Positions 1 through 8,486 of a stretch of 64,000 bases of DNA are shown in pieces. How positions within the stretch are numbered: the stretch's first letter is position 1; each line of letters begins with the position of its first letter. The translations under genes and the position numbers were made by a program. This DNA comes from SHVO01 sp041906145. GTDB taxonomy: Bacteria; Pseudomonadota; Alphaproteobacteria; Rhodospirillales; Rhodospirillaceae. Location: NCBI GenBank assembly GCA_041906145.1, contig JAYRJU010000002.1, positions 372,001 through 436,000 on the forward strand, read 5' to 3'. The notes under the pieces were generated by a model, which did no database searches, was not told the origin of the DNA, and saw nothing but the letters and a program-made list of their open reading frames with translations.

Positions 1-1282
1 GGAACGGCGAGGTCGGATCTTCCAGCGCCGAGAAGTCGACGTTCGGCGGCGGCGGCGGAACCTTCTGGCACAGGAACAGCTCGCGCAGCGCCTTGCCGCG
101 CAGCGTGGCCGAGCTGCGGGCCGGGTGCGAATGCACCGCCAGGAACGAGATGTGCGTCAGAATACCCTGGCGCGGGCTCGATTCCGGGAAGTCATAGGCG
201 CTCCAGCCCGGCTTCGTTGGAACCTGGTAGATGGCCGCGAGCGCCGGCGACATGAAGGTGTGCTTGGTCGTGAACAGGTCGCGGTAGTCGCCGCGGCGGG
301 TGACGAGATGGTCGGCGACCGTGCGGAGCGTCTGTTCGCGCGCATCCTTCAGCGCCGTGCCGGTGACAATCGGGTACACCGCGCCGTCCTTCGACAGGTT
401 GTCGAAGTCGTCGAAGGCGAACATGTCGTCGAAGAAGGCGCGCACGCCGTTCTCCAACTTCGGGCTGGCCAGCATCATGTCGATGGCCTTGGTGCGGCCC
501 TTCGGGGTGAGAAGTTCGCCGCTTTGCGCCATCTTCAGGAGCGTGTCGTCCGGTACCGTGTTCCACAGGAAGAACGACAGGCGCGAGGCGACGCTGTAGG
601 CGTCGAGGCGCTTTTGTCCGGGGTGCTTCGGATCGGCTTCCGCGATGTCGGTGATCATCAGCACGTTCGGGTCGACCAACATGCCTTCCAGCACGCCGGC
701 GAGACCGACGTAGAAGTCCTTGTTGTCGTCGGCGGCTTTCTTCGCCTTAACGACATAGGCCGTCAGAAGATCGTTGGTGAGCGGACGGCGATACAGGAGG
801 CGGCCGGTTTGCGCGATGAACTTCATGGCGCAGGCGTCATCGGCCGCAGCGGGATCCTTCGGCTTGCAGGGCACCAGCGAGTCACGGTGCGAGGGGATTT
901 CCTGTTCGAGGTTACCGTTGTCGACGACCTGCGCGGCAACGGCCGAAGCCGCGCGCTGCAGCTTCATCATATCGCCCGAGGTCACGCCCACCTTGGCGGC
1001 GCCGGAGGCGACTAGACCATCGGTGCGCGTCAGCGGACCCAACGGCTTGCCCGGTTTGATATCGGCGCCGAAAACGTCGGCGATCACATTGGCATACTGG
1101 CTCGCGGTCATGAGACGCACGCGCGCGGTCGACGTGGCGTCGGGCAACGCGGCTTCGGCGGCGGCGGGCGCCGATGGCTTAGCTTCGCCACCCGGCTGCG
1201 AACACGCCGCCAGCGCGAGTACAGCGGAGCCAGCAATGCCCGCTAAAATGGAACGGTGAGAGACGCGATCAAACAAACGCAC
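1..1282 (-). CDS. DUF1592/DUF1588-family lipoprotein, C-terminus cut by window edge
   Basis: At least 427 codons are read leftward and run off base 1. A GTG start at 1282 is chosen because GGAGG lies 7 nt upstream and a signal peptide with lipobox LAAC-S follows directly. Segments in order resemble DUF1587 (TASQYANVIADVFG), DUF1595 (LLYRRPLTNDLL), DUF1592 (ASRLSFFLWNTVPDDTLL) and DUF1588 (HPARSSATLRGKALRELFLC, then a P-rich VPPPPPNVD). This is the layout of the large cytochrome-associated proteins best known from Planctomycetes. A C-terminal DUF1585 domain would be expected beyond the edge. The biochemical role of the family is not established. The protein is probably anchored to the envelope. 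Confidence 0.82.
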   Translation of the reverse strand, partial: MRLFDRVSHRSILAGIAGSAVLALAACSQPGGEAKPSAPAAAEAALPDATSTARVRLMTASQYANVIADVFGADIKPGKPLGPLTRTDGLVASGAAKVGVTSGDMMKLQRAASAVAAQVVDNGNLEQEIPSHRDSLVPCKPKDPAAADDACAMKFIAQTGRLLYRRPLTNDLLTAYVVKAKKAADDNKDFYVGLAGVLEGMLVDPNVLMITDIAEADPKHPGQKRLDAYSVASRLSFFLWNTVPDDTLLKMAQSGELLTPKGRTKAIDMMLASPKLENGVRAFFDDMFAFDDFDNLSKDGAVYPIVTGTALKDAREQTLRTVADHLVTRRGDYRDLFTTKHTFMSPALAAIYQVPTKPGWSAYDFPESSPRQGILTHISFLAVHSHPARSSATLRGKALRELFLCQKVPPPPPNVDFSALEDPTSPF

Positions 1283-1407
1283 TTCATTTCCTCCCGGGGA
1301 ACGGAAAGCCGACAATTCACCAGCCGGCTCCAGGCTCCCTATATTCTAATGTGCGGACTTCGCATCCGCTCGGAAAATTACGCCATTAAGGCATAACTAT
1401 TAATAAC

Positions 1408-1423
1408 ATGACCGGTCAGTCAT
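1408..1423. promoter_or_regulatory. Possible TetR-family operator
   Basis: ATGACCGGTCAGTCAT contains the perfect 10-mer TGACCGGTCA and outer ATGAC/GTCAT arms. Overlapping CCGGTC-type palindromes are typical of TetR-family operators. It lies 126 bp upstream of the DUF1592 gene. No tetR gene is visible nearby, so the regulator is unknown. Confidence 0.35.
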
Positions 1424-1603
1424 CAAAACGATTCTAAGGTAACGCTCGCGTGACCGGGAGGGTGGAAAAAGGCGAGGGAGGCTATGCTTTTTTAGATGCA
1501 AACGTGTGAGCTAGGATCGGTCGCGGCGTGCGTGCGCGAGCGTCGCGCCACCGCTAACCAGCCTCGCTCCCAAACCGCCCGCATTTCCTTCGTCCGTTAT
1601 ATA

Positions 1604-1648
1604 ATAGTTCGCTATTTATAGTGTCACGTCATTTAAATAGTTAACTAT
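1604..1648. repeat. Nested AT-rich inverted repeats
   Basis: ATAG-TTCG-CTAT (1604-1615), CTATTTA/TAAATAG (1612-1618 and 1634-1640) and the perfect 12-bp palindrome ATAGTTAACTAT (1637-1648) overlap. They could be operator sites or an extruding structure. Function unknown. Confidence 0.5.
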
Positions 1649-1791
1649 AATAATATTGTGCGGCCCGGGTTGGCGAAGCAGAAGCGCTGAACACTTCATT
1701 AGTCTAGCTAATGCAAAATACGCTGCGTGATGCTCCAAAGAACGCGATCTGTCAGCCCCTCAGAGGAAATGCAGGCGAATCGGCGGGAAAG

Positions 1792-2658
1792 CTACGTCTT
1801 GCGCAACCCCGCCAGCAGCAGAGCGCCGTCGAGCGGATCGCCTAGCGGCGGCGAAAGGCGCGCGGTGGTGCGCTCGCGCAGCCAGGGACGCATGCGCAGC
1901 GCGAGGCCGCCGGCCAGAGAGCAGCGCGGCGCGCCGCGTACGAAGATCGTTTCGATAAATTGTTCGACGTGCAGCGCCGCGCTTTCGACAATGGACCGCG
2001 CGATCTCATCGTCCGCTTCGGCGAAATCAAAAACGATCGGCGCGAAGGCCGCGTATTCCTTGGGTGTGGCCGTGTCCATCCAAGCGATCACGCGCGGCGT
2101 TTCATGGCTGAAGCGGCTGGTGATGGCTGAACTCAAGGGCGTGGGTTTGGTGCGCCCGTCGAGCGCGCGAAGTGCGTGGCGTACCGCGGAAAGCCCCAAC
2201 GCGGCACCGCTGCCTTCGTCTGAAATCGGAAAGCCGTAGCCGCCGATGGAAAAGGTTCCGCCGTTGGCTTTGACGTAAGCAATACTGCCGGTGCCCAGAA
2301 TAAGTGTGGCGCCGTCACCGCCGTTATGCGCGCCGAGATTGGCGATTGCGGCATCGGTTTCCCAGCGGATCTTTGCGAACGGAAGGCCGAGGTTATTGAG
2401 GGCGTCGCGCACGCCAGGCCGCGAAATACCGGCGATACCGAGGCCCGCGCTGATGCGCGGCGTATCATTGGCGGCAAGCCCCGCCTGCCCAAGCGCCTGA
2501 TCGCAGGTTTCCATCAAGGTCGTGCGCAGTTTCTCCATGCCGATGCGTGCGTTGGCGGGACCGGCTTCCCCCGTGCCGAGGATCTTTCCAGCCGCATCCG
2601 TCAGGCGCGCGCGGCAGTGGCTGCCCCCGGCATCGACACCAAGATAAAGATCGATCAT
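1792..2658 (-). CDS. BadF/BadG-family amino-sugar kinase (GlcNAc and possibly MurNAc)
   Basis: 288 aa in the ASKHA fold. The phosphate-1 loop is at the N-terminus (YLGVDAGGSHCRARL) and the second phosphate/adenosine loop is LILGTGSIAYV near residue 120. Family members phosphorylate GlcNAc at O6. The clostridial relative MurK acts on both MurNAc and GlcNAc. It is the last gene of the amino-sugar operon, 3 bp after murQ. No anhydro-MurNAc kinase or PTS gene is visible, so this enzyme may supply MurNAc-6-P to MurQ as well as GlcNAc-6-P to NagA. That dual role is inference. The protein should be cytoplasmic. Confidence 0.85.
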   Translation of the reverse strand: MIDLYLGVDAGGSHCRARLTDAAGKILGTGEAGPANARIGMEKLRTTLMETCDQALGQAGLAANDTPRISAGLGIAGISRPGVRDALNNLGLPFAKIRWETDAAIANLGAHNGGDGATLILGTGSIAYVKANGGTFSIGGYGFPISDEGSGAALGLSAVRHALRALDGRTKPTPLSSAITSRFSHETPRVIAWMDTATPKEYAAFAPIVFDFAEADDEIARSIVESAALHVEQFIETIFVRGAPRCSLAGGLALRMRPWLRERTTARLSPPLGDPLDGALLLAGLRKT

Positions 2659-2661
2659 GCG

Positions 2662-3549
2662 TTATTTCCGTTGCGGCAGCGCTTGGCGCAGGACTCCACC
2701 CGCCGCCGAAAGCTGAGAACGTGCTTCTTCCAGACTGAATCCACGCGCAACGAGGACAGCGGTGCGAATGTCGCCTTCGGTTTGGATCAGCGCGGCCTTC
2801 GCCGCGTCCGCGCTGCCGCCGGCGATGGACTGAACGATGTCGAGCGCGCGTTGCACCAGCTTTTTGTTGCTGGAGCGCATGGCCACCATGAGATTGCCGT
2901 GCACGAGGCCCAGACGCAGCATAATGGCCGTGGACAGAAGATTGAGCGCGATCTTCTGCGCTGTCCCGGCTTTCATGCGCGTCGAGCCCGCGATGACTTC
3001 TTCGCCCGTCGGCAAAAGAATGGCGTGCTCCGCGGCGTTGAGAAGCGCGGTGTCGGGATTGCCGGCGATGCCGATACTAAGCGCCCCCGCCTTGCGGCCC
3101 TGTTCGACCGCGGCGACGGTGAATCGCGTCTGACCGGAGGCCGCCACGCCGATGACGACATCGTATGCGGACGCCGCCGCATCGACGATCGATTTCCGGC
3201 CATCGTCGGCGTCGTCCTCTGCGTCTTCAACGCTTGTGGTGATCGCTTGTTTGCCGCCGGCCAAAAGATAAAGGAGCCGGTCTTCCGGCCAATCGAAGGT
3301 GGGCCCGAGTTCAACCCCGTCTTGGACGGCGATGCGCCCCGAGGTTCCCGCGCCGACATAGATCAGGCGGCCTTGGCCCCCGTGAAGACGCTCCGCCGCG
3401 GCTTCCGCCGCAGCCGCGATCGCGGCGGTCGCTGAGCGTACGGCGGCGGCCGCGGAAAGTTGGCCTTCGAACATGGCCTCAACGGCGTCCGCCGTGGGCC
3501 ACAGATCGAGCGTTGCGTAGCGGGCGCTGACGGTCTCGGTCTTGCTCAT
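2662..3549 (-). CDS. murQ: N-acetylmuramic acid 6-phosphate etherase
   Basis: 295 aa, normal length for MurQ. It cleaves the lactyl ether of MurNAc-6-P to give GlcNAc-6-P and D-lactate in peptidoglycan recycling. The SIS-fold signature GAGTSGR lies near residue 68, an acidic VEDAEDDADDG segment follows, and the diagnostic EEVIAGSTRMKAGTAQKIAL lies near residue 185. The start ATG is 5 bp after the nagA stop, so translation is probably coupled. Product GlcNAc-6-P feeds the nagA product directly upstream in the operon. Confidence 0.95.
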   Translation of the reverse strand: MSKTETVSARYATLDLWPTADAVEAMFEGQLSAAAAVRSATAAIAAAAEAAAERLHGGQGRLIYVGAGTSGRIAVQDGVELGPTFDWPEDRLLYLLAGGKQAITTSVEDAEDDADDGRKSIVDAAASAYDVVIGVAASGQTRFTVAAVEQGRKAGALSIGIAGNPDTALLNAAEHAILLPTGEEVIAGSTRMKAGTAQKIALNLLSTAIMLRLGLVHGNLMVAMRSSNKKLVQRALDIVQSIAGGSADAAKAALIQTEGDIRTAVLVARGFSLEEARSQLSAAGGVLRQALPQRK

Positions 3550-3554
3550 GACGA

Positions 3555-4706
3555 TCAGCCTCGCATGCCGTCAATCCAGGTCGCAAGCACGTCCATACCG
3601 TCCGCGGACGCCCGATTCACATGAACCAGGTCAGCCGCAAAGCCCGGTGCGATCCGTCCGCGCGTTTCGCTGAGTCCGAGGAAGGTTGCCGGTGCGGCGC
3701 TGGCCATCATGACGGCGCGCGGGGCGTCGACCCCAACCGCGCCGATCATGTTGCGGATCGCCAGCGACATGTCGAGATGCGCCCCGGCGAGTGTTCCATC
3801 CGGTCCCGTCAGGCGGCCGTCCTTCACGGTGACCGGCGTGTTGCCGAGCATAAATGTGGATCGATCCCATCCCACGGTCGGCATGGCGTCCGTCACCAGG
3901 AAGAACCGATCGGATGGCTTGGCACGCATCGCGACGGCAATCGAGGCGGGATGCACATGATACAGGTCGGCGATGAGCCCGCAGAAACTGTGATCGTCGC
4001 CAAGGGCCGCGCCAACCATGCCGGGTTCGCGGCTTGAGAAAGGCGTCATGGCATTGAATAGGTGCGTGAAGCCGCGCAGGCCTTCACCGAGCGCGGCGCG
4101 AGTCTCCTCGTAAGTCGCCGCACTATGGCCTGCGCAAACGATCACACCTCTTGCGGTCAACTGGCGGATCGTTTCCGCGGGCGCGCACTCGGGCGCGAGG
4201 GTGACAACCGTGCGCCCGCCGCGCAGCCGCGTGAGACGTTCCATATCTGCGTCGGCGATCTTTCGAATGCGCGCGCGGTCGTGGATCCCGGCGCGCGCTG
4301 GGTTGAGAAACGGGCCTTCAAGATGGATGCCGAGCACGCCCGGCACGTTCTGTGCGATGGCTTGTTCAACGGCGTCGATAGCCCGATCCATCACCGCGAG
4401 GTCGTCGCTGATCAGCGTAGGCAGGAAGCCGGTGGTTCCAAAGCGCCGATGCGCCGCGCCGATGATTTCGATTCCGTCGACGGTGGGTGTGTCGTTGAAC
4501 AAAACGCCTTTGCCGCCGTTCACCTGCACGTCGATGAAACCCGGAAGGAGGTCGCCGCCGCCGAGTGCGATACGTTCGCATCCGATGGGTATGTCTTTTT
4601 CCAGCGTGATGGCTTCGATGCGCGCGCCGTTGATGATCACTGCGTGGCCTTCGGCAAAAGAGGGGCCCACCAAGATGCGCGCGCCGGCGAGAGCTGAGCG
4701 GGTCAT
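3555..4706 (-). CDS. nagA: N-acetylglucosamine-6-phosphate deacetylase
   Basis: 383 aa, full length, amidohydrolase superfamily. It converts GlcNAc-6-P to GlcN-6-P and acetate. Visible motifs are the metal-ligand glutamate in HLEGPFLNP, the histidine in AGHSAAT, THLFNAM, and the catalytic aspartate in LVTDAMP. An N-terminal beta-sandwich precedes the barrel (GGGDLLPGFIDVQVNGG). The start overlaps the stop of the SIS deaminase gene by 4 bp (ATGA). It sits between deaminase and etherase genes, as expected for amino-sugar catabolism. Confidence 0.95.
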   Translation of the reverse strand: MTRSALAGARILVGPSFAEGHAVIINGARIEAITLEKDIPIGCERIALGGGDLLPGFIDVQVNGGKGVLFNDTPTVDGIEIIGAAHRRFGTTGFLPTLISDDLAVMDRAIDAVEQAIAQNVPGVLGIHLEGPFLNPARAGIHDRARIRKIADADMERLTRLRGGRTVVTLAPECAPAETIRQLTARGVIVCAGHSAATYEETRAALGEGLRGFTHLFNAMTPFSSREPGMVGAALGDDHSFCGLIADLYHVHPASIAVAMRAKPSDRFFLVTDAMPTVGWDRSTFMLGNTPVTVKDGRLTGPDGTLAGAHLDMSLAIRNMIGAVGVDAPRAVMMASAAPATFLGLSETRGRIAPGFAADLVHVNRASADGMDVLATWIDGMRG

Positions 4707-5746
4707 AGGGTCTCGGTCACTTTGTTGAGGAACGGCGGACGATCAGGATCAAGGCCGCGAGCTTGGGCCAAATGTACCACGGCTTTGTAGAAGCTTGGCA
4801 GCCATGCAATGGGCGCAAGCGATGCCTCGACATCCGGGAGAACGGGTAAAGCGGTCACGCCTTCCAAGGGAACCGTAAGGCCTGCGCAAAGCACGTTCGC
4901 ACCGCGCGCCGCGAAGCGCTTCGCCAGCGCAATAACCTCGGGCCCCGCCTGGTCCGGCGGCGCCAGCATGAGCACCGGCAATCCATCGCGGACCAGTGTG
5001 GCCGGCCCATGCTCCACTTCGGCCGCGCTGAAAGCCTCGGCGTGCAGTGCGCAGGTCTCTTTCAGTTTGAGCGCCATTTCATGGGCAACGCCGAAACCCG
5101 CGCCGCGGCTCACGACAAAAAGGTTGCGTGCTCCTTTCAGCGCGCCGACCATCGGTGACCAGTCAAGTGTTCCCGCCGCCGCGAGATGACCGGGCAGTGC
5201 GGCGATCGCTTTGTCGAGTTCCCCGTCTTGCGACCAGTTGCGCGCAAGATCGGCGAGGGCGGCAAGGCTTGCGATGCACGACTTCGTTGCCGCGACGCTT
5301 TTCTCCGGCCCCGCATGAAGCGGGATAACGAGGGATGCGGCGTCACCGAGTGGCGAATTGACCTCGTTGAGTATCGCAACAACGCGGGCGCCCGCCGCCG
5401 CCGTTGCTTTCGCCGTTGCCACGATGTCCGGGCTGCGCCCTGACTGCGAGATGGCGATGACGAGGGCGTTGCTGAGATCGCGGGGCGGCGTTCCGGAGAT
5501 CGAAACGACCGAGGGCGCCATAGAAGCGACCGGAATGCGCAGGTGTTGTTCGATCAGATATTTTCCAAAGAGGGCTGCGTGATCGGAGCTGCCGCGCGCA
5601 CAGGTGAGCGCCATGGCCGGCGGGTCGCGGCGCAGCGTCTCGCCCAGCTGCGCGAGCGCGCCGTGGTTGGCGGCGATCAACCGGCGTACGACGTTCGGCG
5701 CTTCGCCCGCCTCGATCGCCATCAATGACTTCTCGCCCGCCGTCAA
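4703..5746 (-). CDS. nagB-II: SIS-type glucosamine-6-phosphate deaminase (NagB-II)
   Basis: 347 aa with two SIS domains (CARGSSDHAALFGKYL near 50; VVSRGAGFGVAHEMALKLKE near 210) and a GlmS-like C-terminal tail (PPFLNKVTETL). It matches the isomerase half of GlmS but lacks the N-terminal glutaminase domain, so release of ammonia and fructose-6-P from GlcN-6-P is more likely than synthesis. This NagB-II form replaces classical NagB in many Proteobacteria. It is the first gene of the leftward operon, divergent from the permease gene with only 59 bp between them. Confidence 0.88.
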   Translation of the reverse strand: MTAGEKSLMAIEAGEAPNVVRRLIAANHGALAQLGETLRRDPPAMALTCARGSSDHAALFGKYLIEQHLRIPVASMAPSVVSISGTPPRDLSNALVIAISQSGRSPDIVATAKATAAAGARVVAILNEVNSPLGDAASLVIPLHAGPEKSVAATKSCIASLAALADLARNWSQDGELDKAIAALPGHLAAAGTLDWSPMVGALKGARNLFVVSRGAGFGVAHEMALKLKETCALHAEAFSAAEVEHGPATLVRDGLPVLMLAPPDQAGPEVIALAKRFAARGANVLCAGLTVPLEGVTALPVLPDVEASLAPIAWLPSFYKAVVHLAQARGLDPDRPPFLNKVTETL

Positions 5747-5769
5747 ATCGAGTACCCCTTTGAACGAGG

Positions 5770-5784
5770 ACCAATTTATTTGGT
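5770..5784. promoter_or_regulatory. Inverted repeat in the divergent salvage promoter
   Basis: ACCAA-N5-TTGGT lies in the 59-bp gap between the divergent deaminase and permease genes. The position suits an operator controlling both directions. The arm order is the reverse of the TTGGT-N-ACCAA sites known for GntR-type NagR, so the regulator is not assigned. Confidence 0.4.
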
Positions 5785-5805
5785 GATCTTATCCGGGGAT
5801 TCCAG

Positions 5806-7284
5806 GTGGAAGCCACCGCGACCGAGGGCAAAGGGCCGAAGACGGGCACACCCGGGAACGCCCGCATGGTGGCGCTCTTCGGCCTTTTGGGCTTTTCCTC
5901 GGGCCTTCCCTTTCTTTTGTTCTCGGCCGTGCTGTTCCTGCGCCTGACGAAAAATGGCGCCCCGTTGGGCGTCGTCGCTTTTTTCGCCTGGGTCTCGCTG
6001 TTGCCGACCTTCAAATTCGCCTGGGCACCCCTGCTGGACCACCTCACCGTCCCGGGGTTCGGGCGGGTATGGGGACGCTGGCGCAGTTGGATTCTACTGT
6101 CGCAGCTTGGCGTGGTCGCCTCGCTCGTGGGGCTGGCTTTCGCGGATCCCGACCAGAATCTTCCCCTGACAGCGCTCTGGGCTTTGCAACTCGCCTTCTG
6201 GGCGACGACTTTGGAGGCCGCGGCCGACGGCTGGCGGTGCGAAGTGGCACACGATGCGAAAGGACAGGCGCCCCTCGTGTCCGCCGTGCTTTGGGGCTAC
6301 CGCTCGGCCATGGTCGCGGCCGGAAGCGCAGCGGTGGTCATGGCGGACTACTCCAGTTGGGGGACCGCCTATCTCGCAATTGCCGCCGCCTCTTTCGTCG
6401 CTTTCCCGCTTGTCCTTGCGACAAGGCCGGAAACCGAAAGGAATAAGGCATCCGCGCTCGTTGTCGGTTTGGCGGTGACCGCGGGATTGCTCGTCCTCGG
6501 CCTTGGTGCGACGGCCTTGTTGGGAGCGGGTGTTCTGCGCGCCGCAGGCGCGCTTGGCGTTAATGCCCAAAGCAACGTGACCCCCGTGGTCCTCGTGCTG
6601 TGCGGTTTGCCGTTCGTGAGTATGATGATCGCGATTCCGCGCATCCGGGCGCTCGCGCCGGATCACACTTTGTTATCGTCACCGGCCCTTGGTCCTTATC
6701 TCGATTTCTTCCGGACGCTGGGATTTAGCGCCGTAGGCATTCTTGCCTTTGTATCGCTCTATCGGATGGGAGATGTCCTCGCACTTACGCTTGCGAAGCC
6801 CCTTCTGTCCTCGGTTGGTTACACCCTCACGCAGATCGGCATCGCCGACGGCGCGCTTTCGCTGCTCGCCAATATTGCCGGCGTGGGGATTGGCGGCTGG
6901 GCCGCCGCGCGGTTCGACACGAGGATATCGCTCGCGCTTGGCGCGGTCTTCGCCGCGCTGGGCAACGCGGCTTATGTGTGGCTTGCCAATGCGCCGCCGT
7001 CGGATGCGGTTCTCTATCTCACCGCCTTCGCGGATAATTTCGGTAATGGCATGGCCGCAGCCGTTTTCGTTATTTACCTGTCGCTGCTCGTGAACCCGAA
7101 GTATCCCGCCGCTCAGTATGCTTTCCTCGCGGGCTTCGCGTTCTTGCTGCCGCGCCTTCTTGCGGGCGCGTCGGCCTCCATTCAGCGCGATATCGGGTAT
7201 GACGGCTTCTTCGTCTTGTCGGGCGCGCTCAGCCTGGTTAGCGTAGCTTTGCTTCCGCTGCTTGTGCGGAAAAAGCAGCCATGA
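5806..7284 (+). CDS. ampG: AmpG-like MFS muropeptide permease
   Basis: 492 aa with about 12 hydrophobic segments. AmpG-type signatures are LGFSSGLPFLLF near residue 30, LLPTFKFAWAPLLDHL near 70, and GRWRSWILLSQLG in the cytoplasmic loop after it. AmpG imports GlcNAc-anhydroMurNAc peptides. The GTG start at 5806 has GGGGA shortly upstream; an in-frame ATG at 5866 is a shorter alternative. It is divergent from the amino-sugar operon and overlaps the serine hydrolase gene by 4 bp, so uptake and processing look co-expressed. Substrate specificity is inferred from the motifs and neighbours. Confidence 0.82.
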   Translation: MEATATEGKGPKTGTPGNARMVALFGLLGFSSGLPFLLFSAVLFLRLTKNGAPLGVVAFFAWVSLLPTFKFAWAPLLDHLTVPGFGRVWGRWRSWILLSQLGVVASLVGLAFADPDQNLPLTALWALQLAFWATTLEAAADGWRCEVAHDAKGQAPLVSAVLWGYRSAMVAAGSAAVVMADYSSWGTAYLAIAAASFVAFPLVLATRPETERNKASALVVGLAVTAGLLVLGLGATALLGAGVLRAAGALGVNAQSNVTPVVLVLCGLPFVSMMIAIPRIRALAPDHTLLSSPALGPYLDFFRTLGFSAVGILAFVSLYRMGDVLALTLAKPLLSSVGYTLTQIGIADGALSLLANIAGVGIGGWAAARFDTRISLALGAVFAALGNAAYVWLANAPPSDAVLYLTAFADNFGNGMAAAVFVIYLSLLVNPKYPAAQYAFLAGFAFLLPRLLAGASASIQRDIGYDGFFVLSGALSLVSVALLPLLVRKKQP

Positions 7285-8486
7285 AAGCCGTCCTCGCCCT
7301 CGCCGTAGGACTTGTTGTGGGATCGCCTGACATCATGGCTCAAACGCCCAAAATCGAAACCGCCGTTGCCAAGGCCAACGCACTTGTCGAAGCCGCGGTT
7401 GCGAATGGCGGTCTCCCGGGAGCGGTAATGCTGATTGCCGTCGGCGGCAAAGTCATCGAGGAGCGGGCCTTCGGGTTCGCGCAGCTCAACGACTATGAGG
7501 GACGCAAGATCGAGATGGCGCGCGTTATGCACACATCGACGGTGTTCGACGTTGCGTCGGTGACCAAAGTCATGGCCACGACCATGGCGGTGATGATCCT
7601 GGCCGATCAGAAGAAGCTCGACGTCGATGCGCCTGTTTATCGCTATCTTCCGGACTTCCGTGGGCCCGAGCTCGACAAGATCACGGTGCGGCATCTGTTG
7701 ACGCACACCAGCGGGCTCGTGCAATGGCAGCCGCTCTATTATCAGGCCGCGAACAAGGCGGAGGTCTTTGATGCGATCCGCAAGATGCCGCTGCAGTGGC
7801 CGGTGGGCGAGGGCTATCACTACAGCGATCTCGGTTTCATGCTGCTTGGCTATATCGTCGAGCGCGTGAGCGGGAGGGCGCTCGATGTTTTTGTCGAGGA
7901 CGCTCTATATCGCCCGCTTGGGCTGGCGCACACCGGCTTTCTTCCAAAAACGCGTGGCCTCTCCAATTTCGCCGCGACGGAATCCGGCAACGGTTACGAG
8001 CGTCACATGATCTACGGGCCCGACTTCGGTTACGGCTACAAAGGCGATCCGAAATCCTGGGACCGCTGGCGCCGCTATGTCCTCGACGGCGAGGCTAACG
8101 ACGGGAACGCCTGGTACGGCAACGGGGGCGTCGCGGGCCACGCGGGGCTGTTCTCGACGGCGGGAGATTTGAAGATCCTGCTCGATCTCATGCTCTATCG
8201 CGGGGTGATCGCCGGGCAGCGCCTCGTCAGCGCGGATGCGGTTGATCTTTTTCTCAAACCGGGCGCCCATCTCGGCTGGCGCCAGCCTGAGGGGATGCCG
8301 CCCGGTGCGTTTGCCCATACAGGTTTTACCGGGACTTACGTTCTCGGTGTGCCCGAAATGGAGCTGGCATTCGTGCTGCTGACGAACCGTCAGAATGCGG
8401 GAACCGATGCCCAGGGATATTTCATGGATGTGGGGCCGCTCCAGGAGCAAACGTCACGCTTGCTCCTGGACGCCTTGAGACCTTAG
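7281..8486 (+). CDS. Secreted serine hydrolase, class C beta-lactamase fold
   Basis: 401 aa with an N-terminal signal peptide (cleavage likely near SPDIMAQ). The serine acylation motif is SVTK (S93, K96), the second motif is Y181-S-D, and HTGFTG near residue 345 stands in for the KTG/HxG box. The family includes D-Ala-D-Ala carboxypeptidases, esterases and AmpC-like enzymes. ATGA overlap with the AmpG-like gene suggests trimming of peptidoglycan fragments in the periplasm, though a lipase/esterase role cannot be excluded. Its stop overlaps the convergent wrbA stop by 4 bp. Confidence 0.85.
   Translation: MKAVLALAVGLVVGSPDIMAQTPKIETAVAKANALVEAAVANGGLPGAVMLIAVGGKVIEERAFGFAQLNDYEGRKIEMARVMHTSTVFDVASVTKVMATTMAVMILADQKKLDVDAPVYRYLPDFRGPELDKITVRHLLTHTSGLVQWQPLYYQAANKAEVFDAIRKMPLQWPVGEGYHYSDLGFMLLGYIVERVSGRALDVFVEDALYRPLGLAHTGFLPKTRGLSNFAATESGNGYERHMIYGPDFGYGYKGDPKSWDRWRRYVLDGEANDGNAWYGNGGVAGHAGLFSTAGDLKILLDLMLYRGVIAGQRLVSADAVDLFLKPGAHLGWRQPEGMPPGAFAHTGFTGTYVLGVPEMELAFVLLTNRQNAGTDAQGYFMDVGPLQEQTSRLLLDALRP

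Larger units (their letters stand above)
1283..1791. other. 509-bp intergenic region with palindromes, no gene seen
   Basis: No convincing ORF. The region lies between the 3' end of the sugar kinase gene and the GTG of the DUF1592 gene, both leftward. It holds a TetR-type inverted repeat (1408-1423), an AT-rich stretch (about 1598-1660) with nested palindromes, and a CATTAG-N5-CTAATG repeat (1697-1713). The promoter of the DUF1592 gene should be here. Confidence 0.6.

Noticed and set aside
125..1015. Rightward 296-aa ORF
   Set aside because: It is antisense to the DUF1592-family gene, which has a signal peptide, domain motifs and a ribosome site. The ORF is rich in R, H and V with no domain.
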